Part shown: positions 41,955 through 52,147 of the stretch, piece after piece
Layout of the letters: the number at the start of each line of letters is the position of its first letter
Numbering within the stretch: position 1 is the first letter of the stretch
From: Hygrocybe punicea
Lineage: Eukaryota; Basidiomycota; Agaricomycetes; Agaricales; Hygrophoraceae
Assembly: GCA_963556145.1 (NCBI GenBank)
Contig: OY744461.1
Location: 5,962,891-6,026,890, forward strand
Direction of reading: 5' to 3'
Length of the DNA stretch: 64,000 nucleotides
Made by a program: the position numbers and the translations under genes
The notes under the pieces: model-generated
Seen by the model: only the letters and a program-made list of their open reading frames with translations
Told to the model about the DNA's origin: nothing
Database searches by the model: none

Positions 41955-43134
41955 TCCACCCTTCGGTCCACCCCCGGACCCAATTCCTTCCAGGCCACAA
42001 CCATATCGACTTGGGTTGGCCCCTCTCACCTCACCGCTTCGTCCTCACTGCCTTGCCCGCGACCGTCTTCGGCTATGGGTCCCAGCTCGGACACGTACAG
42101 CACACGACACTAATGGACACACTCTCCCCATCACTGATGCTGACCTAGACCAAATTCTAGAGGTCATCGGCGTATCCTGGGCTCAAGGCACTCGGGCTGG
42201 ATATGGTGCGGGACTTCTCGCATTTCACCGGTTCTGCGATCTCCGCAGCATTCCGGAACCTCAACGATGTCCAGCCAGCCTGGTCCTAGTCCTCGCCTTC
42301 ATTGCTAACAATGCCGGAGTCTACTCCGGAAAGACTCTGGCCAACTATGTCTTTGCTGTCCGTGCATGGCACATTCTCCATGGCCAGCCGTGGTGTGCCA
42401 ATCACCCAGAGATAAAAGTGGCCCTCGACGGTGCCACTTCCCTCACTCCCCCCACATCCATTCGCGCCAAGAGGGAACCCATCACTACCCAATTTCTAGC
42501 AATGGCCAAGAACGAACTGGACCTAACGCTCCTGTTCAATGCCGCTTTCTATGCTTGTCTCACAACCACCTTTTACTCCGTAGCTCGCCTGGGAGAACTT
42601 ACTGTTCCCACTTTAAAAGCCTTCAATCCTGACCTACACATCAAATGCTCTGATATGACTTGGCGGAAAGATCGCAACAATCTCCAAGTATCAGTCTTCC
42701 ACATCCCAGTCACCAAGACTTCCCGAGAAGGCAAGGATATATACTGGTCAAAACAACCAGGCCCGTCCGATCCAGAGGCCGCCATCAATACCCACTTCAG
42801 CATCAACAACCCATCCCCGGCCGATCCTTTATTTGCATGGCGCCACCCACAAGGACTCCGACCTCTCACCCGATTAGCTTTCATATCACGCTTGAAGAAT
42901 ATCAGCAAAGCACTCAAAATACCTCCCTTCCAGGGACATGGGATACGCATTGGAGCCACACTTGAACTCCTGCTACGAGGTGTTCCCTTCAAGGTAGTAA
43001 AAACCATCGGTCGCTGGACCAGTGGTGCGTTCCTGACATACCTACGCCAACACGCAGTAGTCATGGCCCCTTACATGCAGGGAACACCAGTCCTAGAACC
43101 CTTCCTGTGCTATGCAATGCCACCTCCCCGCTAA
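41955..43134 (+). CDS. DIRS tyrosine recombinase
   Basis: The domain occupies about 42,130-43,134 in the frame +1 to RT. Visible catalytic residues: Arg in SVARLGELTV, the HxxR of GHGIRIGATLELLL, and the Tyr of GAFLTYLRQHA shortly before the C-terminus, ending YAMPPPR. An N-terminal core-binding segment (GTRAGYGAGLLAFHRFC) precedes it. It joins circular element DNA to a target without target duplication. No stop interrupts it; the same frame stays open back to 39,664 under the RT gene. Its own start codon is not obvious, so expression by frameshift, reinitiation or splicing is likely. Confidence 0.85.
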
Positions 43135-44539
43135 AACTGTGAGTAACTCACCCATCTCCTAATCACTGGGAGTCCACTTCGCTTAACACGTCGCTGGGCT
43201 CCTAATATCTGGGAGTCGCAGCTCATTTGACTTCTCGATTAGGACCGGACACTGTTTTTGAGTTTGAAAAAACCCCTTCCTGTTTTTTCCCCCAAAACCG
43301 AGTTTCTCGCTATATTGCAAATTTGTTTATGTAACCTCTTCCAAAACAAATTCCTTGGGCCAGAAACTTTGCCTGCACGGACATAGAGTGATAATATTTG
43401 CAGGAGAGCACATTATTTGTCTTTGTTTACACTTATTTGTACAGATTTACAATAGCTCAAATCACTATACATACTCAAATATATGATGAAATATGTTACA
43501 TAATCAGCCATGCCCTGCTTCATTTTCCAGCCACACTCCCCTACCTCTTAGACAGATACCCTGCTACCATTCATATCTTCCCTCTCCCTGGCAGCTCCAC
43601 TCCCTTTCCTAGCCCTACTCTGTAGACACCCTGTCACCATCTCCTGTCACCATCTCCTTCCTCCCTCTCATTATTTCTGATCCCCTTCCTTGAGGGAGCC
43701 TACCTTTGCAACACTATTTGTTCTATATTTTGTATTTCATAATGTTTTATTGAGATATACTGTGCCTGGTCAGGAAGTCAGTCAGACTAAGTACTCAGTC
43801 AATTGCCTCTCAATCCAAACATTGTATTTTTTGGAGACTTTCTGTAGTGTAGATCAATAAACTGTATGTGTGGCCACATCCATGCCAAATTTCAAGTCTC
43901 TGACTCACCTGTGTCAGGAGTTATGACCATTTGACCACAACTCATGAAGACTTGACTGGATTTGGCTACAGGCCCTAAAATTCCTCATTGGGCCTGAAGC
44001 TCATTCTCCTCCAGTTCTCATCCATTTGGTCTCAAATGTTGGAGTGGCTCTGAGGGAGCTCACAGAATCCAGTGGGGAATCAGTCAGAAATGTCTGATCT
44101 GAATGGGATAGTGATCTAGCAACCACATCATGAACTACTACTGAATAAAGGTGTGGTCACATGACATCCCAGGCACCACCACTCCAATGTCGACAAGACA
44201 CAGTCGGATTTTGATTCCTGGAATATTTTCTCTTAGTGCCACCCAAGAAAAGCCTACTATGTCCCTCAAATCCCATTTTACAGCCTCAGAAGTCTGTTTC
44301 ACATCAGATGAAATCAACACAAGCCTATGAAGTGAGTTGCTCTAGTTTCTTTGGTACATCAAACTTTACCGCCATCCCTTTTGTTCTTTACTATACACAG
44401 ATTTTTCCAATTTTTGAGGCACTGTGAGATCACATTCAACTTTCATTGTGAGATTGTGGAGAGGGTAGTTATTGAATGAAATCTGGGAGAAATGCATCAT
44501 GTGGGATAGCACTAGTGGCTAAGGTGCAAAGTTCATCCC
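43135..44539. other. DIRS 3' flank and spacer, no gene seen
   Basis: Just after the recombinase, CTCCTAATMTCTGGGAGTC-like words occur twice (43,155-43,175 and 43,199-43,215) and may belong to the DIRS terminal repeats. The rest to 44.5 kb is anonymous and may include the 5' part of the pogo element. Confidence 0.4.
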
Positions 44540-45292
44540 AGTTTCATGCTACTGAAAGCTAATCAAGGTGTCCCTATCACAGTGGCATCGCACTTGAAGT
44601 GTCCCACAACCTACAAGATTTCTGGTAATTTGCTTGTAGCCCTGCCTCCAATGTGTTTTTGTCACAAATATCAATTCTTGTGCCCTTACATATGGAGTGC
44701 CATACCTCGTGGAGTTTTGCATAAACTGATTGCCACATTTAAGGCTTTTAAAGTCAGGTTTCACATTTTGCTCATGCTACCTTCTAATCACCCCCTTGAA
44801 GCTTTCCTCATGCAAATCTTGACCCCTCCACATTCTACTGATCCCCCATTCCCGAATTACTTCCTGACATTGCAGATCTCACTCAAGTACAGTGAATGGA
44901 GTATGCACTTGCAGTGCTTGTTACTTCTGGCACCAAACTTGATGGAAAGCCCAATCTCTCCATCCGAGGAGTAGCAATACAGTTTGATGTCCCTTGAAGC
45001 ATGCTTGCCAACAGATGGAATGATACTCTTACCTGCAAGGAGGGCCATGAAGGATGAATGCCTGCTTACCACTGTACAGGAGGAGGTTCTTGTAGAGTGG
45101 ATCAAAGTAATGGGTTGCCAAGGGATTCCCATGACTGCTACCATCATTACTGAGTATGTTGCTAACATCATTGGTCATGCTGTTGGCAAGTCATGAGTCA
45201 AATGCTTCAAGGGTCATCATCCTGAGCTGAAGGTCAAGTGGTCTTCAACATTGGAGAAGTGCCAAGCAGCATCTCTGAATCCTGCTCTTGTT
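44540..45292 (+). pseudogene. pogo/Fot1-like transposase, DNA-binding part
   Basis: A helix-turn-helix-like segment (NQGVPITVASHLKCPTTY) lies at about 44.56 kb. From about 45,070 comes a CENP-B-type domain: TTVQEEVLVEWIKVMGCQGIP, then TEYVANIIGHAVGKS, a TGA in place of Trp, KCFKGHHPELKVKWSSTLEK, and SLNPALV. The sequence breaks there and resumes at 47,571 with NEYFDLLEDTIK. About 400 bp between the two binding segments do not fit the family and may be a further insertion. Confidence 0.65.
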
Positions 45293-45293
45293 A

Positions 45294-45503
45294 TGAGTCC
45301 CTATAAGGGAATCGTTCTATACAGCGGATTTTTCAACTCAGGGTCAGACTTTAATTTGCCAAGCCGTGGGAACAAATTTTCCAAACTGTGGGAACAATTT
45401 TGAAGCCCTGGGAATAACTATGAAACCGTGTGACTTGGCGGAGTTGAGTGTGAGAATTTGTTGTCCCAATCAGCAAGAACAATAAGGCAGCCAGATCACA
45501 GCA
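45294..45503 (+). repeat. Dispersed 205-bp repeat, copy 2
   Basis: It starts GAGTCCCTATAAGGGAATCG and matches 35,073-35,281 on the opposite strand, ending near AGCAAGAACAATAAGG. The short palindrome CCCTATAAGGG sits at its end. Confidence 0.8.
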
Positions 45504-45640
45504 GCCAAATTGGAAATGGGTAGTGTTATAGTTTGTTGGTATTGCAATTGCGATCAGTGTCTTATAATAATCACAGGCATTGGTAATGCAATGTGCCGTG
45601 TATGAATATGTAAGTGCTATCTGTCATGTAGCTACATCTA

Positions 45641-46140
45641 CTGTGTGTATTAGAATTGTTGATAATGAAAAGAGTGACTATTTGTCAAACAGGTCCAGAG
45701 GCGTTCGAAGTGTTCAGTCAGTCTCCCAGCCTTAATCTTTGGCATTCCCCTTGCACAAACATCAGTACGAACAATGTATTGGATGTATCTGTAATGTAGA
45801 TGCATGTACAATGTGCAATAGAATTAGTGATAATGCAGGCAGTGACTATTTGTCACACAGCTCCAAATGTGTTCGATGTGTTCGGTAAAGTGTTCAGTCA
45901 GTGTCCCAGCCTCAATCTTGGGCATTTCTCTTGCACAAACATCAGTACAAACAACGTATTGGATGTATCTGTAATGTAGATGCATGTACAATGTGCAATA
46001 GAATTAGTGATAATGCAGGCAGTGACTATTTGTCATATAGGTCCACATGTGTTCGATGTGTTCAGTAAAGTGTTCCGTCCCAGCCTTAATCTTGGGCATT
46101 TCCCTTGCACAAACATCTGTATGAACAACATATTGGATGT
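45641..46140. repeat. 180-bp tandem repeat, about 2.7 units
   Basis: Lines at 45,781-45,840 and 45,961-46,020 are identical and exactly 180 bp apart; an earlier, more diverged unit begins near 45,641. Each unit includes TGTTCGATGTGTTCGGTAAAG and TTGCACAAACATCAGTA. Confidence 0.92.
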
Positions 46141-46817
46141 TATTATTAGTCATAGTTACTCTGAAGATTTTACAGAATGTGTAGTAAGTATATCCAGAAA
46201 TGCTGAATTATTTGTCAGGTCAGGAACAACCTCCTGTGAGTACTGTAGAAATAATCCCATGCACAATGATACCAATTGCACTGCTATTGGAATCACTTTG
46301 ATAAGATTGCTGGTTTTGATGAGTACCAGAATCAACAATATGACTGGTTCAGCTTGTGTACACTGGCAAAGCTGCAGATTAAATGAAGCTGGGAAATTGG
46401 TGAGGCAATGTTCTTGTCAAACAGTTTGATGAGTTTCCAGCACACATGATCAAGATAGGTGTGGCATGCATGCATGGAATTTATGGAACAGACAGTGTCT
46501 ATTGCACTGCAATGCTGCATACTGTGCCTGAGTCACTGGCCCAATGATTGGCTGAAAACCATTCAGCCTATTGTACCTGTATTGAGAATGTATTAAGTAT
46601 GATGTGCATTGCAAGGTTATATAGCAATAGTACAGACCCATCCAATATACAGGTCATACTACTGTTTGTACAATGGCATTGCCCAGCATTGAAACTAGAA
46701 GACCACATTATACCTGGGAAGCTTGCTGAATGCTTTCTGATACATTGTTCTACCTGTTAAATGAGTAAGCACTGCTTGCATTGTTAATGATTTCAAAGTG
46801 CATATTAAATATTGCTA

Positions 46818-46962
46818 ACTCACAGACACATCCAATGTGCTGTTCATACAGTGATTTGTGCATTGGGAATGTCTCAGATGAAAACTGGAACACCTACCAA
46901 ACACTTACTGAACACCTTTGGACCTGTCTGACAAATAGTCAGATACATTAAGTAGTAAGGTA
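46818..46962 (-). repeat. Inverted, diverged copy of the 180-bp unit
   Basis: On the minus strand it reads CTGACTATTTGTCAGACAGG, then GTGTTCAGTAAGTGTTTGG and CAGCACATTGGATGTGTCTG. These follow the tandem unit in order. A weaker relative lies at about 46,630-46,760. Confidence 0.7.
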
Positions 46963-47215
46963 GTTAGTTATATATCTGCCAACTCGAACACTGCAAACTT
47001 TATATGAAATATGTCAATTTGGGATCTGATATTGGGTCATGACAAATTGGAAGGAATAGGGTATAATCAATTAATATCATTGTAGTATGGTATCAGAATG
47101 GTATCTGACTAGCATCAGTATGTAATAATAAAGGAAATATCAATAACTTTGCAAATATTTATTATCATAGAAGGGTAATAATACTGTATTATTTGTATAC
47201 TCTCATTACTAAAAA

Positions 47216-47261
47216 GGGACGAGTAACCTGCCATGCAAAGCAATGGCCCACACCCCACTAG
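47216..47261 (+). mobile_element. Second Helitron 3' end
   Basis: It is near-identical to the 3' terminus of the 15.8-23.7 kb Helitron (GGGACGAGTAAC...CCCACACCCCACTAG), followed by T. Sequence further upstream does not match the autonomous copy, so this is a non-autonomous relative or a fragment; its 5' end was not found. Confidence 0.8.
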
Positions 47262-47263
47262 TC

Positions 47264-47561
47264 TAGTGAATGGCACAGGTATGGCGACTCGCACAGGTAA
47301 CGGGTACGGGTATGGGTACGATTCTCCTACCCTTGAGCTTTATTTTAAGCCCTGGATCGTCCAAAACGGTTAAGTATTGAGTGAGTTATGATCAAAACAA
47401 TGAAGGATGATTATTTTGATCATAACTCACTCAATACTTGACCGTTTTGGACAATCCAGGGCTCAAAATGACGGGTAAACTCGCCGGATCACAGGTACGG
47501 GTAGCTGCGGGTATGGGTACGGGTACAGCGCCAATACCCACGGGTTACCTGCCATTGGCTA
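47264..47561. mobile_element. Small inverted-repeat element (MITE), about 300 bp
   Basis: Its ends are TAGTGAATGGCACAGGTA and the inverse of TAGCCAATGGCAGGTAA. The interior is an imperfect palindrome around GTATTGAGTGAGTTATGATC and its complement. It is related in layout and in several words (TCCAAAACGG; GGGTATGGGTAC) to 53,671-53,969. Confidence 0.75.
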
Positions 47562-47570
47562 CTTGTCATC

Positions 47571-49533
47571 AATGAGTATTTTGACTTATTGGAAGACACA
47601 ATCAAGAGCAATAATATTCCCACTGAAAATATTTACAATATGGACAAGAAAGGTATTCAACTTAGGATTGGCCAGAAGGTGAAGGCCTTTGTTGATTGTG
47701 ATCAGAACATTTACTCTGTCAAAGATGGCAACCATAAGCTTGTCACCATGATCGAAAGTATGCACCCATCAGTTATTTATCAGGGAATGCATCAGGACCT
47801 TGAGTGGGGCTGAAACAATCCATCTAATGCAAGGTAGTGTCATGATATTCATTCTCTATGCAATGCCTCTGACTGATTTATTAGCATTTCTCACTCACTC
47901 AAAGGCTGGATGGACCAGGAGTTGGGTGAAATGTGGATCAGGAAAGATTTTGAGCCTGCCACTGCTGCAAGAAACCTGTTGGGAGGTTACCATCTCTTGA
48001 TTCTCAATGGCCATAATTCACATTGTACATGTGGAATTTGTAAATTTGCAGCTGACAACAAGATCATCATCATTTGCCTCCCATCTCATATGACACATGC
48101 TCTTCAGCCTTGTGATGTTGCTTGCTTTGGACCATTAGCTTCTTCACAGAAATTTGAAGTCAATGCGGCTTCTGCAGGTTACATCGAGATCTCAAAATGA
48201 AATCTATTGGTCTTCTATGCAAAGGCTAGGGAGCAGGCACTAAAGAAGAGTACAATAATATCTGTCTTCAGAAAACAGGGATATGGCCTCTCAATTGCAA
48301 TGTCTTAGAGCCAAGCACTTTTGAGTCATCAAAAAACATGATGATGGAGCCTGCACAGCCATTACCCGCAAGGCTCCGATCACGTCTGGTCACTATTCAA
48401 GTCAATAATAATAATCCCAATCTAGACACTCCTGCTGCTGAGAATCAAGTTCACTATATCATCCCTCTACCCCCTGTACTACCCCACACAGTGGCCAGAG
48501 GTGACCTTCATCAGGAGAAGGAGATGCTTCAGGACACAATCCATCTTGCACAAGTACAGCTGGACAAGGATTTTACACAAATGAAGCTGATGGACATGGA
48601 GAATGCACACTTATGTAAATGGGCCTTTGCAAAGGAGACAAAGAAGTCAGAAAAAAAAGAGACCACCCAAGCCCATGCTCATCTCATGACAGGAGCAGAA
48701 ATCTTGATACTCTTGCAGAGAAAGACTTCATGAAGAAGTGGGGAAAGAATTGGCTGATTTTCAAGCAGATCCAGAATGAGATCAGTGACCACGAGAAGAG
48801 AATAGTACAAGCTGCTAAGGATGGGGAGAAGGCTAGAAAGGAACAGGAAAGAGCAGCTAAAAAGGCAGCAGAGGAAGTGAAGAAAGTGAGGAAGAAAATG
48901 GCAAGGGAGGAGGCAGTGGCAATGAAGGCAGCTGCACATGGCAGAGGGCAGCGGGGGTGTGGGCATACGCATGGGGGGTGGCAGGAATGTGGTGGTGCTG
49001 GTAGAGGTAGGGGCCAGGGCTGAGGAAGTGGCAAGAACAGCATTGAGTCAGACAAAGATTCAGTGGGAGAGCATTTTAACAGACCATCTTCAAGCACTAA
49101 AAGCGAAGGTGAAAACGAGCATTCTCAAGGTTCCGATGTGGCTGTGAGTGTGGGACCAGGTCAGTGATGTGATCTATGTGAGGATATAACCATTGACAGA
49201 CCACACTTACCAGCACCATCCACAGAGCAGGAGGTTCAACCAAGGCCACACCTGAGACCAAGATATCAAATGGTGGAGGCTGCTGTGGATGTAGTGGATG
49301 ACATAGAGCATCCTGAGGGTCTTGATGGACCTCAGTCATAAATTGGAGTGGCCCCCATCAAGGAAGAAGGGAGCATGGAAGCTGGGCACATTGAAGAAGG
49401 TGAAAATGCAGCTGAGAGTGGGCACCAGTATCCTAGGAGATCAAATTGGTCTAATCATCATTTTACACATGGAGTGGATTGACAGTACTCATGTGAATTC
49501 ATGTACACCATTTTGTGATAATCTGCATTGAAT
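47571..49533 (+). pseudogene. pogo/Fot1-like DDE transposase, catalytic and C-terminal part
   Basis: It resumes with NEYFDLLEDTIKSNNIP and IYNMDKKGIQLRIG (first Asp). After frameshifts it gives WMDQELGEMWIRKDFEPATA, LLILNGHNSHCTCG and LPSHMTHALQPCDV (third Asp). The second catalytic residue, Asp in LDGHxSH of the family, is Asn here. The C-terminal part is lysine- and glutamate-rich coiled coil (KARKEQERAAKKAAEEVKK) across two frames up to about 49.0 kb, then fades. DDE_1-type transposase of the pogo/Fot1 group; it is dead by frameshifts, a stop, the insertion and the Asp loss. Confidence 0.82.
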
Positions 49534-49982
49534 TGAGTGAGCTGCAGTGATTGCAATGAGACAGAGGGAAGCGAGCACACAGAACCAAAAGTTCCCACAA
49601 GTGACTGAGTACCTGAATTCACTCAATTTGGCACCCCCTGTGGCAAAATATTCATACCACAGCAACAGCATCGCACAAAAATATGCAAAGCCTGTCAGAG
49701 GGGAGACAATCAGCTGGTCTCACTGTCTAAAGTTCCTAACATACTGTGTAGCTGGTATTTGTCATATATTACATCATTTTAGCCAGCCTGACCAAGTACT
49801 AAACCAGGCACAGGATATACATGAAAAACTATGAGGATGAATGAGTCATGAGCTTGCGGTTCAACATGTAAATGGCATGCTTACAAATTATATTTTGGGG
49901 GCTGTGGAGGCCCAGATGTCTGAATGAGGATATGGTGTTTCTACAAACTAGGGAACCATGTCTAGACAAAAATCTAGCTATA
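49534..49982. other. Gene-free stretch
   Basis: Probably the 3' side of the pogo relic. No terminal inverted repeat could be paired with the 5' side, and no coding frame is convincing. Confidence 0.35.
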
Positions 49983-50580
49983 ACACAGGAGGCAGATGAG
50001 GATTTTTTGTGATCAAATAATACGCAAATATCCAGTCACATTTTAAACTATTTGCATTGTTATCTCGCTTGTGAAAATATTGTAGAAAATAATGTTATCT
50101 AAATGTGGTATCCATATGGAAAATAGTGTTGTTTTCATTATTGTGTACATGTATTCAGAAAAAAGGAAATGACCCAAATATTTAGGATTTCTGGCTGGAT
50201 ATCTGTGGATCTTATTGTCAGGCAGATCTTCAAGATATTTGGTCTCGAGATAATTCAGGCACAAGCCAGGTCCCAATTATCTGGAGACCAAATAGTCTAA
50301 AATTCTGCTCTCACAACAAAAGCCATCGATATTGGTCTAGAAATCCTAAATATTTGAATCATTTTCTCTTTTATGAATACATGTTCACAATAATGAAAAC
50401 AATAAAGGGCTGAATAATTATAATTTCTGTATGCACCATTTTCTGTATGAATACCACATTTAGATAATATTATTTTCTGCAATATTTTCACAAGTGAGAT
50501 AACAATGCAAACAGTTTCAAAATGTGACTAGAAATCTGTGTATTATTTGATGGAAAAAAATCCTCATACGTCTCCTGTGT
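49983..50580. mobile_element. Old foldback element, about 600 bp
   Basis: Arms of about 240 bp (49,983-50,225 and 50,335-50,580) pair as inverted repeats with many mismatches: GTGATCAAATAATACGC / ATCAAATAATACACAG, and GCATTGTTATCTCGCTTGTG / CACAAGTGAGATAACAATGC. The right end lies 164 bp before the start codon of the histidine-phosphatase gene. Confidence 0.85.
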
Positions 50581-50743
50581 AACCCCATGTTTGATATTCC
50601 ATGTCTGGATTGGGATCAAAATTCCGAAAATATGTCTGGATGCTGATCTACCTTGGTGCGGACAATCCGGGGTCCTGAAACACACATCTCGCTTACAAAG
50701 CTGTTGCTCGATTAGTCCTTCGCAAGCTCGAGCCCTAACTATT

Positions 50744-52147
50744 ATGACCACCTACTTATACGAGGTTCAAATACACCTTGTCTAGTCATAAGTTTCTGAA
50801 TTTTCCCTGCAGGCTGCACCCGGGTTCTTTGTTCAGGACGATCTAAATGCCAGTCCCACATCTATCCGCGCAGTGAGCGGCTCCTTCATCTATTGGCTTT
50901 GTAAATCGAGGAGCAGAACGAAGCAGTCGAAACCAATAATTTTCTTTGCGAGTTTTCCTGCTGGGCCATAAGTTAACAATGCGTTGTAGCTACCTCCCCG
51001 TTTCGGGCTCCTGGATGAGTCCCCACACCGGTGGAAGACATTTCAGTCGAAAATCGATCAGCTCAACAAGAATGCCGCCAACGGTACATCCTACAAAGTC
51101 TTCTTTTTCGGCAGACATGGCGAAGGCTTTCGTGCGCATTCTTCGCTTGTTTAAGCTTCCTCAGACACCCAAAATCTTTGTGATCCGCAGATAACGTAGC
51201 GGAAGCGAAATATGGCACCGAGGTCGGTTAAATAGTCAACTCTTCATCCAACCCTGCCCTGAAATCGCGCTGGGGTAGGCATGGGAGGAGTGAGATTTCG
51301 CAATCTCCCTCATGACAGACCTTGGAATTCAACCGCGGTTGTCCACAGTTATTTTTCTAAACTCAACGGTGACGGACACCTCATATGGGGTCGTGAGCTA
51401 ACCTATCCCGAATTCCTGTTGATACTGCATCCTCACTGTATGACCCTGCAGCGGACCCAGAGCTCACAGAACTTGGAAAGGCGCAAGCCGTCGCAACAAA
51501 CCAACTTTGGCAAATCGAATCAGCGGCGGGCATCCCAATTCCTCAGAAAGCCTACTGCAGTCCATTGACGCGTGCAATGCGCACGAACGTCATCACATTC
51601 GACGGCATCATCACGGATTTGAATGCAACGACCACTGTCGTGGTCGAGGTTCTCTTTTTATTCCCTAGTTAACTGTTATAAATTAATACATATATATAGA
51701 ATTGCCGAGAGGAAAACGGAATACACACTTGTGACAAACGAAGGGCAAGGGCATATATTCGCGCTGAGTTTCCACAATTCGAGATTGAGGCCGGATTTAC
51801 AGAAGAGGACGAGCTATGGACGTCGACGGAGAGGGAAACGGTCCCGGAGACCATTATTCGCGCAAAGTTAGTTCTGGATGCTATCTTTAAGAACGATCCC
51901 CAGACTTGTTGGTATTGCCCTCTGATTTTAGCTCAAGTGTGTTGTTCATTTTTGTCCATACTGCAGACATTTCGGTCACTGCGCACGGGGGCATCATCAA
52001 CGCGTTTTTAGCCGTTGTGGGTCGTCCAAAGTATATCTTGCCGACTGGAGGTACGTTTGCTGATTTTGTGCTTTCCGTGATGACTAAAATAAAATTCCAG
52101 GTGTACTTCCGGTGGTGATGAAAGGCATCTGCTTTCAACTAAATTAA
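50744..52147 (+). CDS. Histidine phosphatase superfamily (phosphoglycerate-mutase-like) protein, 10 exons
   Basis: Exons: 50744-50764, 50813-50872, 50990-51131, 51191-51222, 51279-51289, 51349-51392, 51452-51648, 51700-51907, 51967-52050 and 52101-52147. They sum to 846 nt (281 residues), all phases matching. The protein starts MTTYLYE. Blocks: PGFFVQDDLNASPTSIR; KVFFFGRHGEGFHNVAEAKY with the catalytic RHG; WGPDPELTELGKAQA; KAYCSPLTRAMRT; REENGIHTCDKR; EIEAGFTEEDELW; TAHGGIINAFL with the second catalytic His; ending CFQLN. This matches the fungal PMU1-like branch of the family, phosphatases or phosphomutases acting through a phosphohistidine. The substrate is unknown. The length fits the family. 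It is the clearest ordinary host gene in the window. Confidence 0.9.

Larger units (their letters stand above)
37089..43134 (+). mobile_element. DIRS-type tyrosine-recombinase retrotransposon, inactivated
   Basis: It carries gag, RT/RNase H and tyrosine recombinase in the order expected for DIRS elements. It is interrupted by a 1.25-kb insertion (37,808-39,060). DIRS elements integrate through a tyrosine recombinase rather than an integrase and have unusual terminal and internal complementary repeats; I could not identify those repeats with confidence, so the limits given are those of the coding part. Confidence 0.85.
45293..47571. mobile_element. Composite 2.3-kb insertion in pogo transposase
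   Basis: It is flanked by ATGAGT at 45,293-45,298 and 47,572-47,577. Contents in order: the 205-bp dispersed repeat, a 180-bp tandem repeat (45.64-46.14 kb), anonymous sequence, an inverted relative of the tandem unit (46,818-46,962), a Helitron 3' end (47,216-47,261) and a small inverted-repeat element (47,264-47,561). It looks like several nested insertions. Confidence 0.65.

Noticed and set aside
45294..47261. A complete non-autonomous Helitron from TCCCTATAAGGG to CTAG
   Set aside because: The base before the putative TC is G rather than A, the same start occurs at 35.28 kb without a CTAG end nearby, and ATGAGT flanks a longer interval. Not supported as one Helitron.
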